Origin: Rhodospirillaceae bacterium
GTDB taxonomy: Bacteria; Pseudomonadota; Alphaproteobacteria; UBA8366; Aestuariispiraceae
NCBI GenBank assembly: GCA_002709955.1
Contig: PAQY01000002.1
Span: forward strand, 356,448-420,447
DNA length: 64,000 nucleotides
Direction of reading: 5' to 3'
Shown here: positions 55,065 through 63,309 of the stretch, piece by piece
How the letters are laid out: every line of letters starts with the position of its first letter
Numbering within the stretch: the first letter of the stretch is position 1
Notes under the pieces: generated by a model
Told to the model about the DNA's origin: nothing
Databases searched by the model: none
The model's input: the letters and a program-made list of their open reading frames with translations, nothing else
Position numbers and translations under genes: made by a program

Positions 55065-55460
55065 ATGTCCGATATACTGCACCATATGATCGCAGGTGGC
55101 CCGACGCCCGTTGCCCCATTCTCGCATGCAACAGAGGTGAATGGCTTCGTCTTCCTGACCGGCCAGATGCCAACCGACCCCAATGACGACCAGAAGCCAT
55201 TGCCGGTGGGAATTGAGGCACAGACATGCCGCGTGATGGACAATCTGATCCTGATCTTGAAGGGTCTGGATCTAACCCTGGCGGATGTCGTGCAATGCCG
55301 CATCTACCTGACGGAATTTCAGCGCGATTATGCGGTGATGAACGAGACTTATGTACAGTATTTTCAGCCCGGTAAGTTACCAGCCCGCACCACGATTGGT
55401 GTAACGGGCCTGGCCGTCGGTGCACTGGTCGAAATCGATATGACCGCCCGCCGCACCTGA
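55065..55460 (+). CDS. RidA family protein
   Basis: A 131-aa YjgF/YER057c/UK114 protein. Family text: GFVFLTGQMPTDP, and the C-terminal block with a conserved arginine in LPARTTIGVTGLAVGALVEID, which in RidA contacts the carboxylate of enamine/imine intermediates. True RidA activity is probable but not certain. A strong GGGAGGGG ribosome-binding site precedes ATG 55065. It lies 11 bp after the LysM/LytM gene, whose role is unrelated. Confidence 0.9.
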   Translation: MSDILHHMIAGGPTPVAPFSHATEVNGFVFLTGQMPTDPNDDQKPLPVGIEAQTCRVMDNLILILKGLDLTLADVVQCRIYLTEFQRDYAVMNETYVQYFQPGKLPARTTIGVTGLAVGALVEIDMTARRT

Positions 55461-55496
55461 GGTTCAGTGGGGGGAGGGACGAAGGGTAGAGACCAT

Positions 55497-55793
55497 CGTC
55501 ACCCCGGACGGGAAGAGTAAACGCAAAGAGCGCAGAGAAGGTGCGAAGGACGCAGGGGGACTGGTGTGTTAGGCATACCTTCCGCCCCATTCTCATCCTT
55601 CGAGACGCTACGCTCCTCAGGGTGAGGGGGTATTTGTCTCGAAGTATCGTCATCCCGGACGTGATCCGGGATCCAGGGCAGCAGGAGCGATTGGTGCGTT
55701 TGGCCCTGGGCTCCCGCCTTCGCGGGAGAGACGAGCTTGTATTTGCCTTAGCGCCCTCTGCGTTTCTCTGCGCCCTTTGCGTTCCCCTCTGCC
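55497..55793. repeat. Mosaic intergenic repeat cluster (second site)
   Basis: A gene-free region of 333 bp (55461-55793). It holds a shortened composite repeat (CACCCCGGAC then GCAAAGAGCGCAGAGAAGG, 55497-55560), the TTCGAGACGCTACGCTCCTCAG element (55591-55630), the palindrome ATCCCGGA-cgtga-TCCGGGAT (55648-55678 region), a CCCGCCTTCGCGGG palindrome (55713-55726), and an inverted CTCTGCGTTTCTCTGCGCCC segment (55756-55775). These are the same element types as at 34.8-35.4 kb. Confidence 0.8.
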
Positions 55794-56963
55794 TCACCCC
55801 GCCAGATACTCCCCGATGCGATCAATGGCCTTTAGGATGTTTTCCTTTGAATTGGCATAGGAGACACGCAGATAGCCCTCTCCATAGGCGCCAAAGCTGG
55901 TGCCAGCGATGGTTGCGACATGGGCCTGTTCGATCAGGTCGTTCTGCATCTGCTTGGCGGATTTTCCGGTCTTGCTGATATTGGGGAAGGCATAGAAGGC
56001 ACCGCCCGGCTCGATACAGCTGACACCGGGCAGGGCGTTCAGGGCGGCTACTGTAGCGCGGCGGCGCTCGTCAAAGGCTTGCACCATCGCGATGGCGGCA
56101 TCCTGTGGGCCGTCCAGGGCGGCGATACAGGCATATTGGGTGGCGGCATTGACACAGGAATGGTCATTGATCGCCAGCCGTGTTGCCTTTTCCGCCAGTG
56201 CTTCGGGCCAGACGGCGAACCCGGCCCGCCAGCCGGTCATGGCATAGGTCTTGGACCAGCCATCCAGCATGATCGCCCTGTCTGCCATTTCCGGATAGGT
56301 CAGGATGGAGCGGTGCTGACGCCCGTCATACAGCATGCAGGAATAAATCTCGTCCGACATGATCGCGACAGTGGGATGATTGGCCAAGCCCGCGACCAGC
56401 TTGTCCATTTCCTCAACCGGTGTGACGCCCCCGGTCGGGTTGGCCGGGCTGTTGATGATAATCAGGCGGGTGCGCGGCGTGATCAGCGACAGCAATTCCT
56501 CTGCGGAGAAAGCAAAGCCATTCTCCTCCCTCAGCGGCAGCGGCACCGCCTTCGCCCCGGTGAAATCAATGGCGGAGCGATAAATCGGGAAACCGGGATC
56601 GGGATAGATGATTTCCGCCCCAGGCTCCCCAAACATCAACATGGCGAAAAACATTGTCACCTTGCCACCGGGCACGACAACGATTCGCGCAGGATCGACC
56701 TCAACCCCATGGCGGCGGTGCAGATCGCGGCTGACAGCCTCCCTCAGCGGTGGGATGCCATTGGCGGGCGTATAGCCATGATGCCCGTCGCGCAGAGCCT
56801 TGATCCCGGCCTCTACAATATGGGGCGGCGTGGGGAAGTCTGGCTGGCCGATCCCCAGATTGATCATATCCGCGCCTTTTGCCGCCAGGGCATTGGCTTT
56901 TGCCAGAACATCAAAGGCGGTTTCGGTGCCAAGACGGCTCATTCCGGAAGCAAGGGTCAGCAT
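55794..56963 (-). CDS. Class I/II PLP aminotransferase (aspartate aminotransferase-like)
   Basis: A 389-aa fold-type I aminotransferase. The PLP lysine is in LDGWSKTYAMTGWRAGF, with SPANPTGGV, the YPDPGFPIYRS loop and the C-terminal YLRVSYANS arginine. The amino donor is unspecified; family members act on aspartate, alanine or aromatic amino acids. I use ATG 56963 (weak AAGAG upstream) because the protein aligns from MLTLASGMSRLG; ATG 56978 is an alternative. The stop lies inside the edge of the repeat cluster. Confidence 0.93.
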   Translation of the reverse strand: MLTLASGMSRLGTETAFDVLAKANALAAKGADMINLGIGQPDFPTPPHIVEAGIKALRDGHHGYTPANGIPPLREAVSRDLHRRHGVEVDPARIVVVPGGKVTMFFAMLMFGEPGAEIIYPDPGFPIYRSAIDFTGAKAVPLPLREENGFAFSAEELLSLITPRTRLIIINSPANPTGGVTPVEEMDKLVAGLANHPTVAIMSDEIYSCMLYDGRQHRSILTYPEMADRAIMLDGWSKTYAMTGWRAGFAVWPEALAEKATRLAINDHSCVNAATQYACIAALDGPQDAAIAMVQAFDERRRATVAALNALPGVSCIEPGGAFYAFPNISKTGKSAKQMQNDLIEQAHVATIAGTSFGAYGEGYLRVSYANSKENILKAIDRIGEYLAG

Positions 56964-57100
56964 GGCAGGCTCTTTCATGAAAGGATGATGACAGTTTGTG
57001 CCAAACCATAAGCCCGCATCGCTTGACGGGAAAGGGGGGAACACGTAAAAGCGACGCCGTTACGAGGGTCTGATCCACAGGCGGTCAGATTTTCACGGTG

Positions 57101-57177
57101 GTGGCTGTAGTTCAGCTGGTTAGAATGCCGGATTGTGATTCCGGAGGTCGTGGGTTCAAGCCCCATCAGCCACCCCA
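57101..57177 (+). tRNA. tRNA-His (anticodon GTG)
   Basis: A full cloverleaf: acceptor GTGGCTG/CAGCCAC, anticodon stem CCGGA/TCCGG with loop TTGTGAT (anticodon GTG), T loop TTCAAGC, and encoded CCA. The base before position 1 is G (57100) and the discriminator is C, as required for histidine tRNA with its extra G-1. The restriction-modification island begins just downstream. Confidence 0.96.
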
Positions 57178-57301
57178 TTTTTCCTTTTCATGCTAACGAC
57201 TCTGCTATCGTAGAAGAATAGATTGTCTTATTGTTAAGTGAGCAGTGATGCTTCATTAGCAAGACATTAAGATTCGTTGCATGATTGTGGGGGTTTAGTA
57301 G

Positions 57302-58516
57302 ATGTTGAATTCTGTTGAACTATTCGCTGGTGCAGGCGGTTTAGCGATGGGTGTCAGCCTCGCAGGCTTTGAATCTAAGGCTGTTGTCGAATGGGATAAA
57401 TGGGCTTGCGACACCATTAGAGAAAATTCGGCAAATGAATTCCCTATTGTTAACAAGTGGCCACTCTATGAAGCAGATGTTCGTGATTTTGATTTTGGTT
57501 CATTAGAAGATAAGATTGATTTGGTAGCAGGAGGTCCACCATGCCAACCTTTCTCGCTTGGTGGTAAACATCGTGCCAATCAAGATGTGCGTGACATGTT
57601 TCCGGTGACCGTGGATGCTATTCGCCGTTTGAGACCAAAGGCATTTATAGTCGAGAATGTTCGAGGTCTCACTAGAGCCTCGTTCTCAAATTATTTTCAG
57701 TATCTATTGCTTCAACTATCGTATCCAGAAATGAGACAAAGGCATGATGAAGATACCATTGATCATCTTTCCAGACTAGAGCGAGTAAAAACGTCTGGCC
57801 GACGCGCTGGACTTACATACGAGGTTGTTTTCAGGGTTGTTAATGCTGCAGATTATGGCGTCCCTCAAAAACGCGAACGTGTTTTTATTGTAGGTTTTAG
57901 AAATAATTTGGGAATTAAGTGGTCTTTCCCAAATGAAACGCACAGTTATGAAGCGTTGCTTGAAGAGCAATGGGTTACCGGAAGTTATTGGGATCGTCAT
58001 CAAATTCCAATGAAAAAGCGACCCTCAATTGGCGCCAGTCTTTCGAATAGAATTGAGACAATACGCAAGTCCAACAATCGCCCAAAAAATAGCAGGATGC
58101 CTTGGCGGACGGTACGGGATGGATTGGTCGGATTGCCCGAACCAAGTTGTCCTAATAGTCCTTTTTATAATCATAAATTTCAGGCCGGTGCAAAGCAATA
58201 TCCAGGTCACACAGGAAGCCCATTGGACTTGCCTGCCAAGGCTCTTAAAGCCGGCGTTCATGGTGTTCCTGGTGGTGAGAATATGATGGTTTTATCGGAT
58301 GGTACGGTGCGGTACTTCACAGCCAGAGAAGCAGCGCGGCTTCAAACGTTTCCTGATGGATACAAGTTTAATGGAGCGTGGTCAGAAATTATGCGGCAGC
58401 TTGGGAATGCAGTTCCTGTTAGATTAGCTGAAATTGTGGCATCAAGTGTAGCTCAAAAATTAATTCTAAATGAAGAACGTTCTTTTAAAAGTACAATTCA
58501 AAGGCTAGCTCGATAA
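57302..58516 (+). CDS. Type II DNA (cytosine-5-)-methyltransferase
   Basis: A 404-aa m5C methyltransferase. Motif I is LFAGAGGLAMGV (about residues 7-18), motif IV has the catalytic Cys81 in GGPPCQPFSLGG, motif VI is FIVENVRGL, motif VIII QKRERVFIVG and motif X QLGNAVPVRLAEI. The region is visibly AT-richer and has different codon use from its neighbours, which points to horizontal transfer. Its stop overlaps the start of a restriction nuclease gene by 1 bp (TAATG), so it protects host DNA from that enzyme. Confidence 0.95.
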   Translation: MLNSVELFAGAGGLAMGVSLAGFESKAVVEWDKWACDTIRENSANEFPIVNKWPLYEADVRDFDFGSLEDKIDLVAGGPPCQPFSLGGKHRANQDVRDMFPVTVDAIRRLRPKAFIVENVRGLTRASFSNYFQYLLLQLSYPEMRQRHDEDTIDHLSRLERVKTSGRRAGLTYEVVFRVVNAADYGVPQKRERVFIVGFRNNLGIKWSFPNETHSYEALLEEQWVTGSYWDRHQIPMKKRPSIGASLSNRIETIRKSNNRPKNSRMPWRTVRDGLVGLPEPSCPNSPFYNHKFQAGAKQYPGHTGSPLDLPAKALKAGVHGVPGGENMMVLSDGTVRYFTAREAARLQTFPDGYKFNGAWSEIMRQLGNAVPVRLAEIVASSVAQKLILNEERSFKSTIQRLAR

Positions 58517-59130
58517 TGAGTGTTGGGACCCCATTTAATCCACTGGACAAGAAGCATTTGGGTGAAAGTGTTGCGGATGCGCTGCTAAGAGGTGAGCCAG
58601 TGCGACTAGATTCATTAGAGCCGTTTAAAGGAGCAGGAATCTACGCAATATATTACGCAGGTGATTTTCCCTTGTATTGCCCAATTTCTGATAGAAACCG
58701 CAATGGTCAATTTCAACAACCAATATATGTTGGGAAGGCTATTCCTGAAGGCGCTCGTAGGGGAGGTTTGGGATTAGGACTTGATCCTGGAACGGCATTA
58801 TTCAAGCGCCTTCGAGAACATGCGCAAAGTATTGAGCAAGCGGATAACCTTGATTTGAAAGCTTTTTATTGCCGATTTTTGGTTGTGGATGATATTTGGA
58901 TCCCATTGGGTGAAAGTTTACTTATCGCTAAATTCGCGCCGCTTTGGAATCAATGGCTTGACGGCTTCGGAAATCACGATCCAGGCAAAGGGCGATATGG
59001 TCAAGAGCGGTCTAGGTGGGATGTTTTGCATCCGGGTCGCTCATTCGCAATAAAATGTGCTGACAGACAGGAAAGTATTGATCAGATTTTTACAGAAATT
59101 GAAGCACGTCTTCGCGATATATATTATTGA
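58516..59130 (+). CDS. Eco29kI-like GIY-YIG type II restriction endonuclease
   Basis: A 204-aa nuclease. It has GIYAIYY (Tyr43) and YVGKA (Tyr71) and, at matching spacing, Arg98, His102 (KRLREHAQ), Glu133 (PLGESLLIAKF) and Asn145 (PLWNQW). This reproduces the catalytic set described for Eco29kI. That family cuts CCGCGG (an isoschizomer of SacII), so the same target is likely for this enzyme and its methyltransferase. No C-protein gene is visible. Low GC, like the methyltransferase. Confidence 0.88.
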   Translation: MSVGTPFNPLDKKHLGESVADALLRGEPVRLDSLEPFKGAGIYAIYYAGDFPLYCPISDRNRNGQFQQPIYVGKAIPEGARRGGLGLGLDPGTALFKRLREHAQSIEQADNLDLKAFYCRFLVVDDIWIPLGESLLIAKFAPLWNQWLDGFGNHDPGKGRYGQERSRWDVLHPGRSFAIKCADRQESIDQIFTEIEARLRDIYY

Positions 59131-59299
59131 TTTTATGTATATTTTTTTATTTTTGGATGTGATTTATGTTTTTTTCACTCTTATGCGAGTTAATGTATAT
59201 TGTATGGTGTTCAGCTTGAGCAGGCGACTTTCTCTTTAGTAATCAGAGACTCAGCTATCCTGATTATCGATGCCACCTTTGGCATTCGGGAAGGAAACC

Positions 59300-60484
59300 A
59301 TGCTTAAGACAATCCGATGCCTGTCTAACAATAATTATGCGCCGTTCGCGTCTGTTGAGACGATGCAGATTGATATTGCCGATGCGTTGCGGGCGCGCGA
59401 CGTGTTGGTGACGGAGCATCTGCATAGTGAGTTTCCCAACCCGTCGCTGTTTAAGGGGCAATTGTCGGACCTGGCCCTGTTCAAGGGGCGGCGATTCTTT
59501 TTGGATACCAATCTTAGTCAGAACCACAATACGGCGGGCCAGTCGATCTATGATGCCTGGTCGCTGCCCCGGTTTTCCTTCCTGACCGATTCGCCGCTGC
59601 GGAAATTGGCGGAATTGAAGCAGTTTCCCAATCTGGGGCTGATCGGCGTGGTGGATGATGATTTTCATGACATCCTGACCGCCTTTGACGCGCCGGGCCA
59701 GGGCAGCGTTTTCTTTCCCCATGCGGGGCCCGCGCCGTTGCGGGATCAGCCGGGTTGGGGGGACCGTGTGATCGATGTCCTGATCGTCGGCAATGTGTCG
59801 TCCCCCCATACAACGGCCAGTTGGCTGAAGGCGGCATCCGGCGGTGATGCGGCGATCAAAGGCGTGCTGGACAAGGCATTGGAGCGCTGTCGCACCGGCA
59901 CGGAAAGCCTGTGGTCGGTGGTTGGGCTGGAATGTCAGGCAGCCGGGCTGGACCTGTCGCGGGAGCGTCGTGCAGCGCTGGTTCTGGAAGTGGAGACACA
60001 GTTGATCGCCGGGCGGCGGCGGGACCTGCTGGCCGCCATCACCCATAAGAATGTGCATTACTGTGGTGAGGTTCAGCCCGGTGCGGATTTGAAGATGGGC
60101 GCGAATATTACAGCCCACGGAAAGGTGCCATTCCTGGACATCCTGGATTTCATGCGGGCGGCCAAGGTTGTGATCGATGTCAGCCCCAGTTTCCGCAATG
60201 GCGCGCATGAGCGGGTGTTCTATGGCCAAAGCCGGGGTGCCTATATCCTGACAGAGCCGTCCCGTTTTCTGGAAACAGAGGTCGAGCAGGATCTGGGGAT
60301 CGGCTTTATGCCTTATGACAGCGGCCAGATTGATGCGGCGCTGTCTGCGATATTCGACCGGGGGGCCGAGGATATGGACACGGTTCGCCACCGCGCGCTG
60401 CCGCATTATGCGACGACCCATACATGGGCCCAGCGGGTAGATGCGATGCTGGAGTCTCTGGGCAAGACGTTCTGGGGTCAATAG
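59300..60484 (+). CDS. CgeB-like glycosyltransferase family protein
   Basis: A 394-aa protein that I assign to the CgeB/glycosyl transferase 1-like group on general features: an ALFKGRRFFLDTNLSQ-type N-terminal half, VLIVGNVSS, and a C-terminal nucleotide-sugar-like region ending PSFRNGAHERVFYGQSRGAYILTE. The donor and acceptor are unknown. ATG 59300 has GGAAGGAAA upstream; ATG 59270 is an alternative. It converges with mnmC 8 bp away. GC is back to the chromosomal level, so it is outside the RM island. Confidence 0.6.
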   Translation: MLKTIRCLSNNNYAPFASVETMQIDIADALRARDVLVTEHLHSEFPNPSLFKGQLSDLALFKGRRFFLDTNLSQNHNTAGQSIYDAWSLPRFSFLTDSPLRKLAELKQFPNLGLIGVVDDDFHDILTAFDAPGQGSVFFPHAGPAPLRDQPGWGDRVIDVLIVGNVSSPHTTASWLKAASGGDAAIKGVLDKALERCRTGTESLWSVVGLECQAAGLDLSRERRAALVLEVETQLIAGRRRDLLAAITHKNVHYCGEVQPGADLKMGANITAHGKVPFLDILDFMRAAKVVIDVSPSFRNGAHERVFYGQSRGAYILTEPSRFLETEVEQDLGIGFMPYDSGQIDAALSAIFDRGAEDMDTVRHRALPHYATTHTWAQRVDAMLESLGKTFWGQ

Positions 60485-60492
60485 GACGTCTG

Positions 60493-62442
60493 TCAGCCCT
60501 TGCGCAGCAGTCTGATTTGGAAGCGGCAGGGCAGCAATGCCTCTGCCGTCGCGGCGGGCAGGGGGCTGATCCGACCGTCCAATAGAGCGGTTAAGTGGTC
60601 TGCCAGCAGAAACGCCGCCTGAAACCCGCGGGAGCCAAGACCCGTCAGCGTATAGAGCCCCGGCAGATACTGTGCGGGGTCCATTCGACTGGGCGGCTTT
60701 CCCTGCCTCAGCCCGCCATATAATCCCTCAAAGGCGGTGATATCCTGTACCGGTCCGCAGAGCGGCAGGTGATCCACCGTGTCACAGCGTAGCCCGGTCC
60801 AGGCGGTCAGGCGGTCTTCCTGAAGGGTGGGCAGCAGCGTGCCCAATCGCTGTTGCAAGGCCGTTGTCTGAGCCGGGTCAACTGGAACCGGACCCAGGCT
60901 TTGCATGCCCTGCATTGTCGATCCGGCGGTCAGGCGTCCGTCTGGCGCGATGGCTGTGACATACCCATCGGCCATCACGGCGCATCCCGGTCGGGCCTGG
61001 CTGTCGGCGGTGAACAATTGCCCCGATCCGATGCGCAGCCCAAACCCATCTTGAAGATCGGGCAGCAATGGCACTGCGCCAGGGCCACAGGCCAGAATGA
61101 CGGTATCTGCCCGGCAGACCGTGTCGCCATTGGTATCACTCAGTTGCCACTGGTCTTCGTGTCGCGCAATCCGGGTGATATCGGCCCGCAAGGTTGGCGC
61201 GGGGGTAAGGGCGCGGCACAAGGCTTGTGGATCGATGGTTCCTGCTTTTGGGACATACAGGCCACCCGGGCAGGGTCGCCCCAGAAGATCGCTGGCTTGG
61301 TCAGTTGAAACGGGCCTTAGATCATCCAGCGGCCAGTTCAAATGCTGCAGCAACTGGTCCTGCTGATCTTTCAGGGTGTCCGATCCCGCAGGCATCAGAA
61401 CGCCACGGGGACCCTTCCAGATATCGCCGTCCAGCCCGTCCAGGACGCGGATGGCATCCAGAAAGGCCTGACGCCAGAAAATCGGGAAGGGCTGATCGCC
61501 GCGCACCAGCTTTGGGGAGATCACGGCGCGGGGCAGACGGCTGGCGGCATAGTCATGGCTGTTCATTCCGCCAATATGGATAGGATCGCGCCCGTTGAGG
61601 CGCAGGGCGTGCACCATTGCACAGCCCGCAATGCCATCGCCGATCACAGCGATGCGCGCCTGTTTGGGAACTGGCGGCGGCAGCACATACCAGGGGTCAG
61701 ATACGGGGCCCTGTTTCGGGGGTTGGGACAGTCGTGCGGACAGGCAGTGGCGTTTGCGCCCGAATCCGGGTCTCTTTTCAACCTCAAATCCAACCGTGCG
61801 CAGGCCTTGCTTTACAATGCCTGCCGCACTGAATGTGGCAAGCCGTGCCCCCACTGCGCTTAATCGCGCAATATGGTCAAAGACGTCCGGTCGCCACATG
61901 TCTGGATTCTTTGCCGGGGCGAAACCATCCAGAAACCATGCATCGGCCTGAAATTGATGCTGTTCGAATTGCTGTGCAACGTCACCGATCAGCAATTTCA
62001 GGCGCACACGACCGGCGGCAAAGGTCAGCCTGTGCGCGCCGGGCAGGGCGCCTGGCCATTGCTGCTGTAGGGCTGTGGCACGGCTTGCATGCTGGGGGAA
62101 GGTTGCATGGGCGCGGGCCAGGTCCGCGCGGGGCATGGGAAAGGCTTCGACAGAGATGAAATCAAGCGTTGATCCGGGTGGGGCTGTATTCTCCCACACG
62201 GCCCAGGCCTCCAGAAAGTTCAATCCGGTGCCAAAGCCCGTTTCCGCCACGGTCAGCTTTGGCTTTTGGCACAGGGTTTCGAAATCCGTGCCTTGCAGGA
62301 AGGTATGTTGAACCTCCCCACAGGGATCATCGGCGGAAAAGTACAGATCATCGAACCGGCTGGCATAGGGCGTGCCGTCCCGCCAATCAATTGCTGAAAG
62401 GGGGGATGAATCAGACTGTGATGGAGGTCCGGCTGTTGTCAT
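60493..62442 (-). CDS. mnmC: Bifunctional tRNA mnm5s2U biosynthesis protein MnmC
   Basis: A 649-aa two-domain enzyme that completes 5-methylaminomethyl-2-thiouridine at the wobble base. The N-terminal SAM domain has VAETGFGTGLNFLEAW and WFLDGFAPAKNPDMW (residues about 65-195); the C-terminal FAD domain has IAVIGDGIAGCAMVHAL (about 260-276) and GLYTLTGLGSRGFQAAFLLAD near the end. ATG 62442 is used; the frame is open to 62562 but that extra N-terminus is not MnmC-like. Family length is normal. Confidence 0.92.
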   Translation of the reverse strand: MTTAGPPSQSDSSPLSAIDWRDGTPYASRFDDLYFSADDPCGEVQHTFLQGTDFETLCQKPKLTVAETGFGTGLNFLEAWAVWENTAPPGSTLDFISVEAFPMPRADLARAHATFPQHASRATALQQQWPGALPGAHRLTFAAGRVRLKLLIGDVAQQFEQHQFQADAWFLDGFAPAKNPDMWRPDVFDHIARLSAVGARLATFSAAGIVKQGLRTVGFEVEKRPGFGRKRHCLSARLSQPPKQGPVSDPWYVLPPPVPKQARIAVIGDGIAGCAMVHALRLNGRDPIHIGGMNSHDYAASRLPRAVISPKLVRGDQPFPIFWRQAFLDAIRVLDGLDGDIWKGPRGVLMPAGSDTLKDQQDQLLQHLNWPLDDLRPVSTDQASDLLGRPCPGGLYVPKAGTIDPQALCRALTPAPTLRADITRIARHEDQWQLSDTNGDTVCRADTVILACGPGAVPLLPDLQDGFGLRIGSGQLFTADSQARPGCAVMADGYVTAIAPDGRLTAGSTMQGMQSLGPVPVDPAQTTALQQRLGTLLPTLQEDRLTAWTGLRCDTVDHLPLCGPVQDITAFEGLYGGLRQGKPPSRMDPAQYLPGLYTLTGLGSRGFQAAFLLADHLTALLDGRISPLPAATAEALLPCRFQIRLLRKG

Positions 62443-62665
62443 CGTCTGGATGATATGCCCAGCCAAGGGCGTCCAGGCAAAAAAAAACGACGCTACGATC
62501 TTTTGCCTACACTTAATCTCATCGGCATCGGTCGTTGCGTCGCCAGTGTGCTCTCGGCCCAATGGGGTTCGGGGGAGAGCGGTTGGTCGATGGCCCAGTA
62601 GTATCGGTTGGGTGTTACAAGTTTCTGACTCTGCGATGTTTTTTGCGTGACGATCGGTGTGGGCC

Positions 62666-63211
62666 TTATTTGGGACTCCGGTCTTCCTTGATCAGCACCG
62701 TGGACAATGTCTGTTTGATCAACTCATCATACTGTGATGTCAGGTTTGCGGACGTGCGGGGCAGAGTGCCCATCACCTGAACCAGCAGGTCCGATCCCTC
62801 ACAGACGATCATGTTGAAGGTCAGTGCATCATCCTGTTCCACCGGCTCATAGGGTTTTCCCTGGCAGGCCGATATCCCGGAATAGCCGGTGGGCATGTCG
62901 TTCAGGATCAGGATGCGGGTGTCTGTGCTGTCCCAGGGCAGGGTGTCGCCGCCGCCCCGAAAACGCAGGTTTGGGTCTTTTTGCGCCAGCATATCCGAAA
63001 CGGTTTGGGCAAGGGTCTGATTGCTGCGCAAGGGCGCGGCAAAGGCATAAACAGGCACGGCATTGCCCGCCCGTGCGACCGATTGCAGCGGGGCATAGCT
63101 GCCGGTGGTGCTGGCATAGATTACGACGGTTTTCGGGACGGTCTGGTCACAGGCCGCTAAAAACAGCGCGATTAAGGTCAGGAAGGCGAGACGAGGGCGG
63201 GTTAAGCGCAT
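62666..63211 (-). CDS. Hypothetical lipoprotein, 181 aa
   Basis: A signal peptide with lipobox LAAC (Cys near residue 21) and a mature domain of about 160 aa with no family I recognise; some beta-rich segments (KTVVIYASTTGSYAPLQSV, RILILNDMP) and three further cysteines. ATG 63211 follows AGGAAAG. It diverges from nnr across 98 bp. Function unknown; lipid anchoring and export are the only supported points. Confidence 0.75.
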   Translation of the reverse strand: MRLTRPRLAFLTLIALFLAACDQTVPKTVVIYASTTGSYAPLQSVARAGNAVPVYAFAAPLRSNQTLAQTVSDMLAQKDPNLRFRGGGDTLPWDSTDTRILILNDMPTGYSGISACQGKPYEPVEQDDALTFNMIVCEGSDLLVQVMGTLPRTSANLTSQYDELIKQTLSTVLIKEDRSPK

Positions 63212-63309
63212 GATCGTTTTTCTTTCCTGAGAAATTGTATCCTTTAAAAGTAAGTAAGGGGCGCATCGAAAGGATTTCAATACCTCCTTATTTGCGCAAG
63301 ACTATCCCA

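Noticed and set aside
57100-59300. Integrative element with attL/attR at tRNA-His
   Set aside because: No integrase gene and no repeat of the tRNA 3' end found downstream of 59130. The RM pair could have arrived by other means.
59264-60481. A 405-codon open frame antisense to the CgeB-like gene
   Set aside because: It mirrors a gene with an intact sense reading, a good ribosome-binding site and normal codon use. High-GC alphaproteobacterial genes often leave a long open antisense frame; the antisense product (Arg/Gln/His-rich) has no family features.
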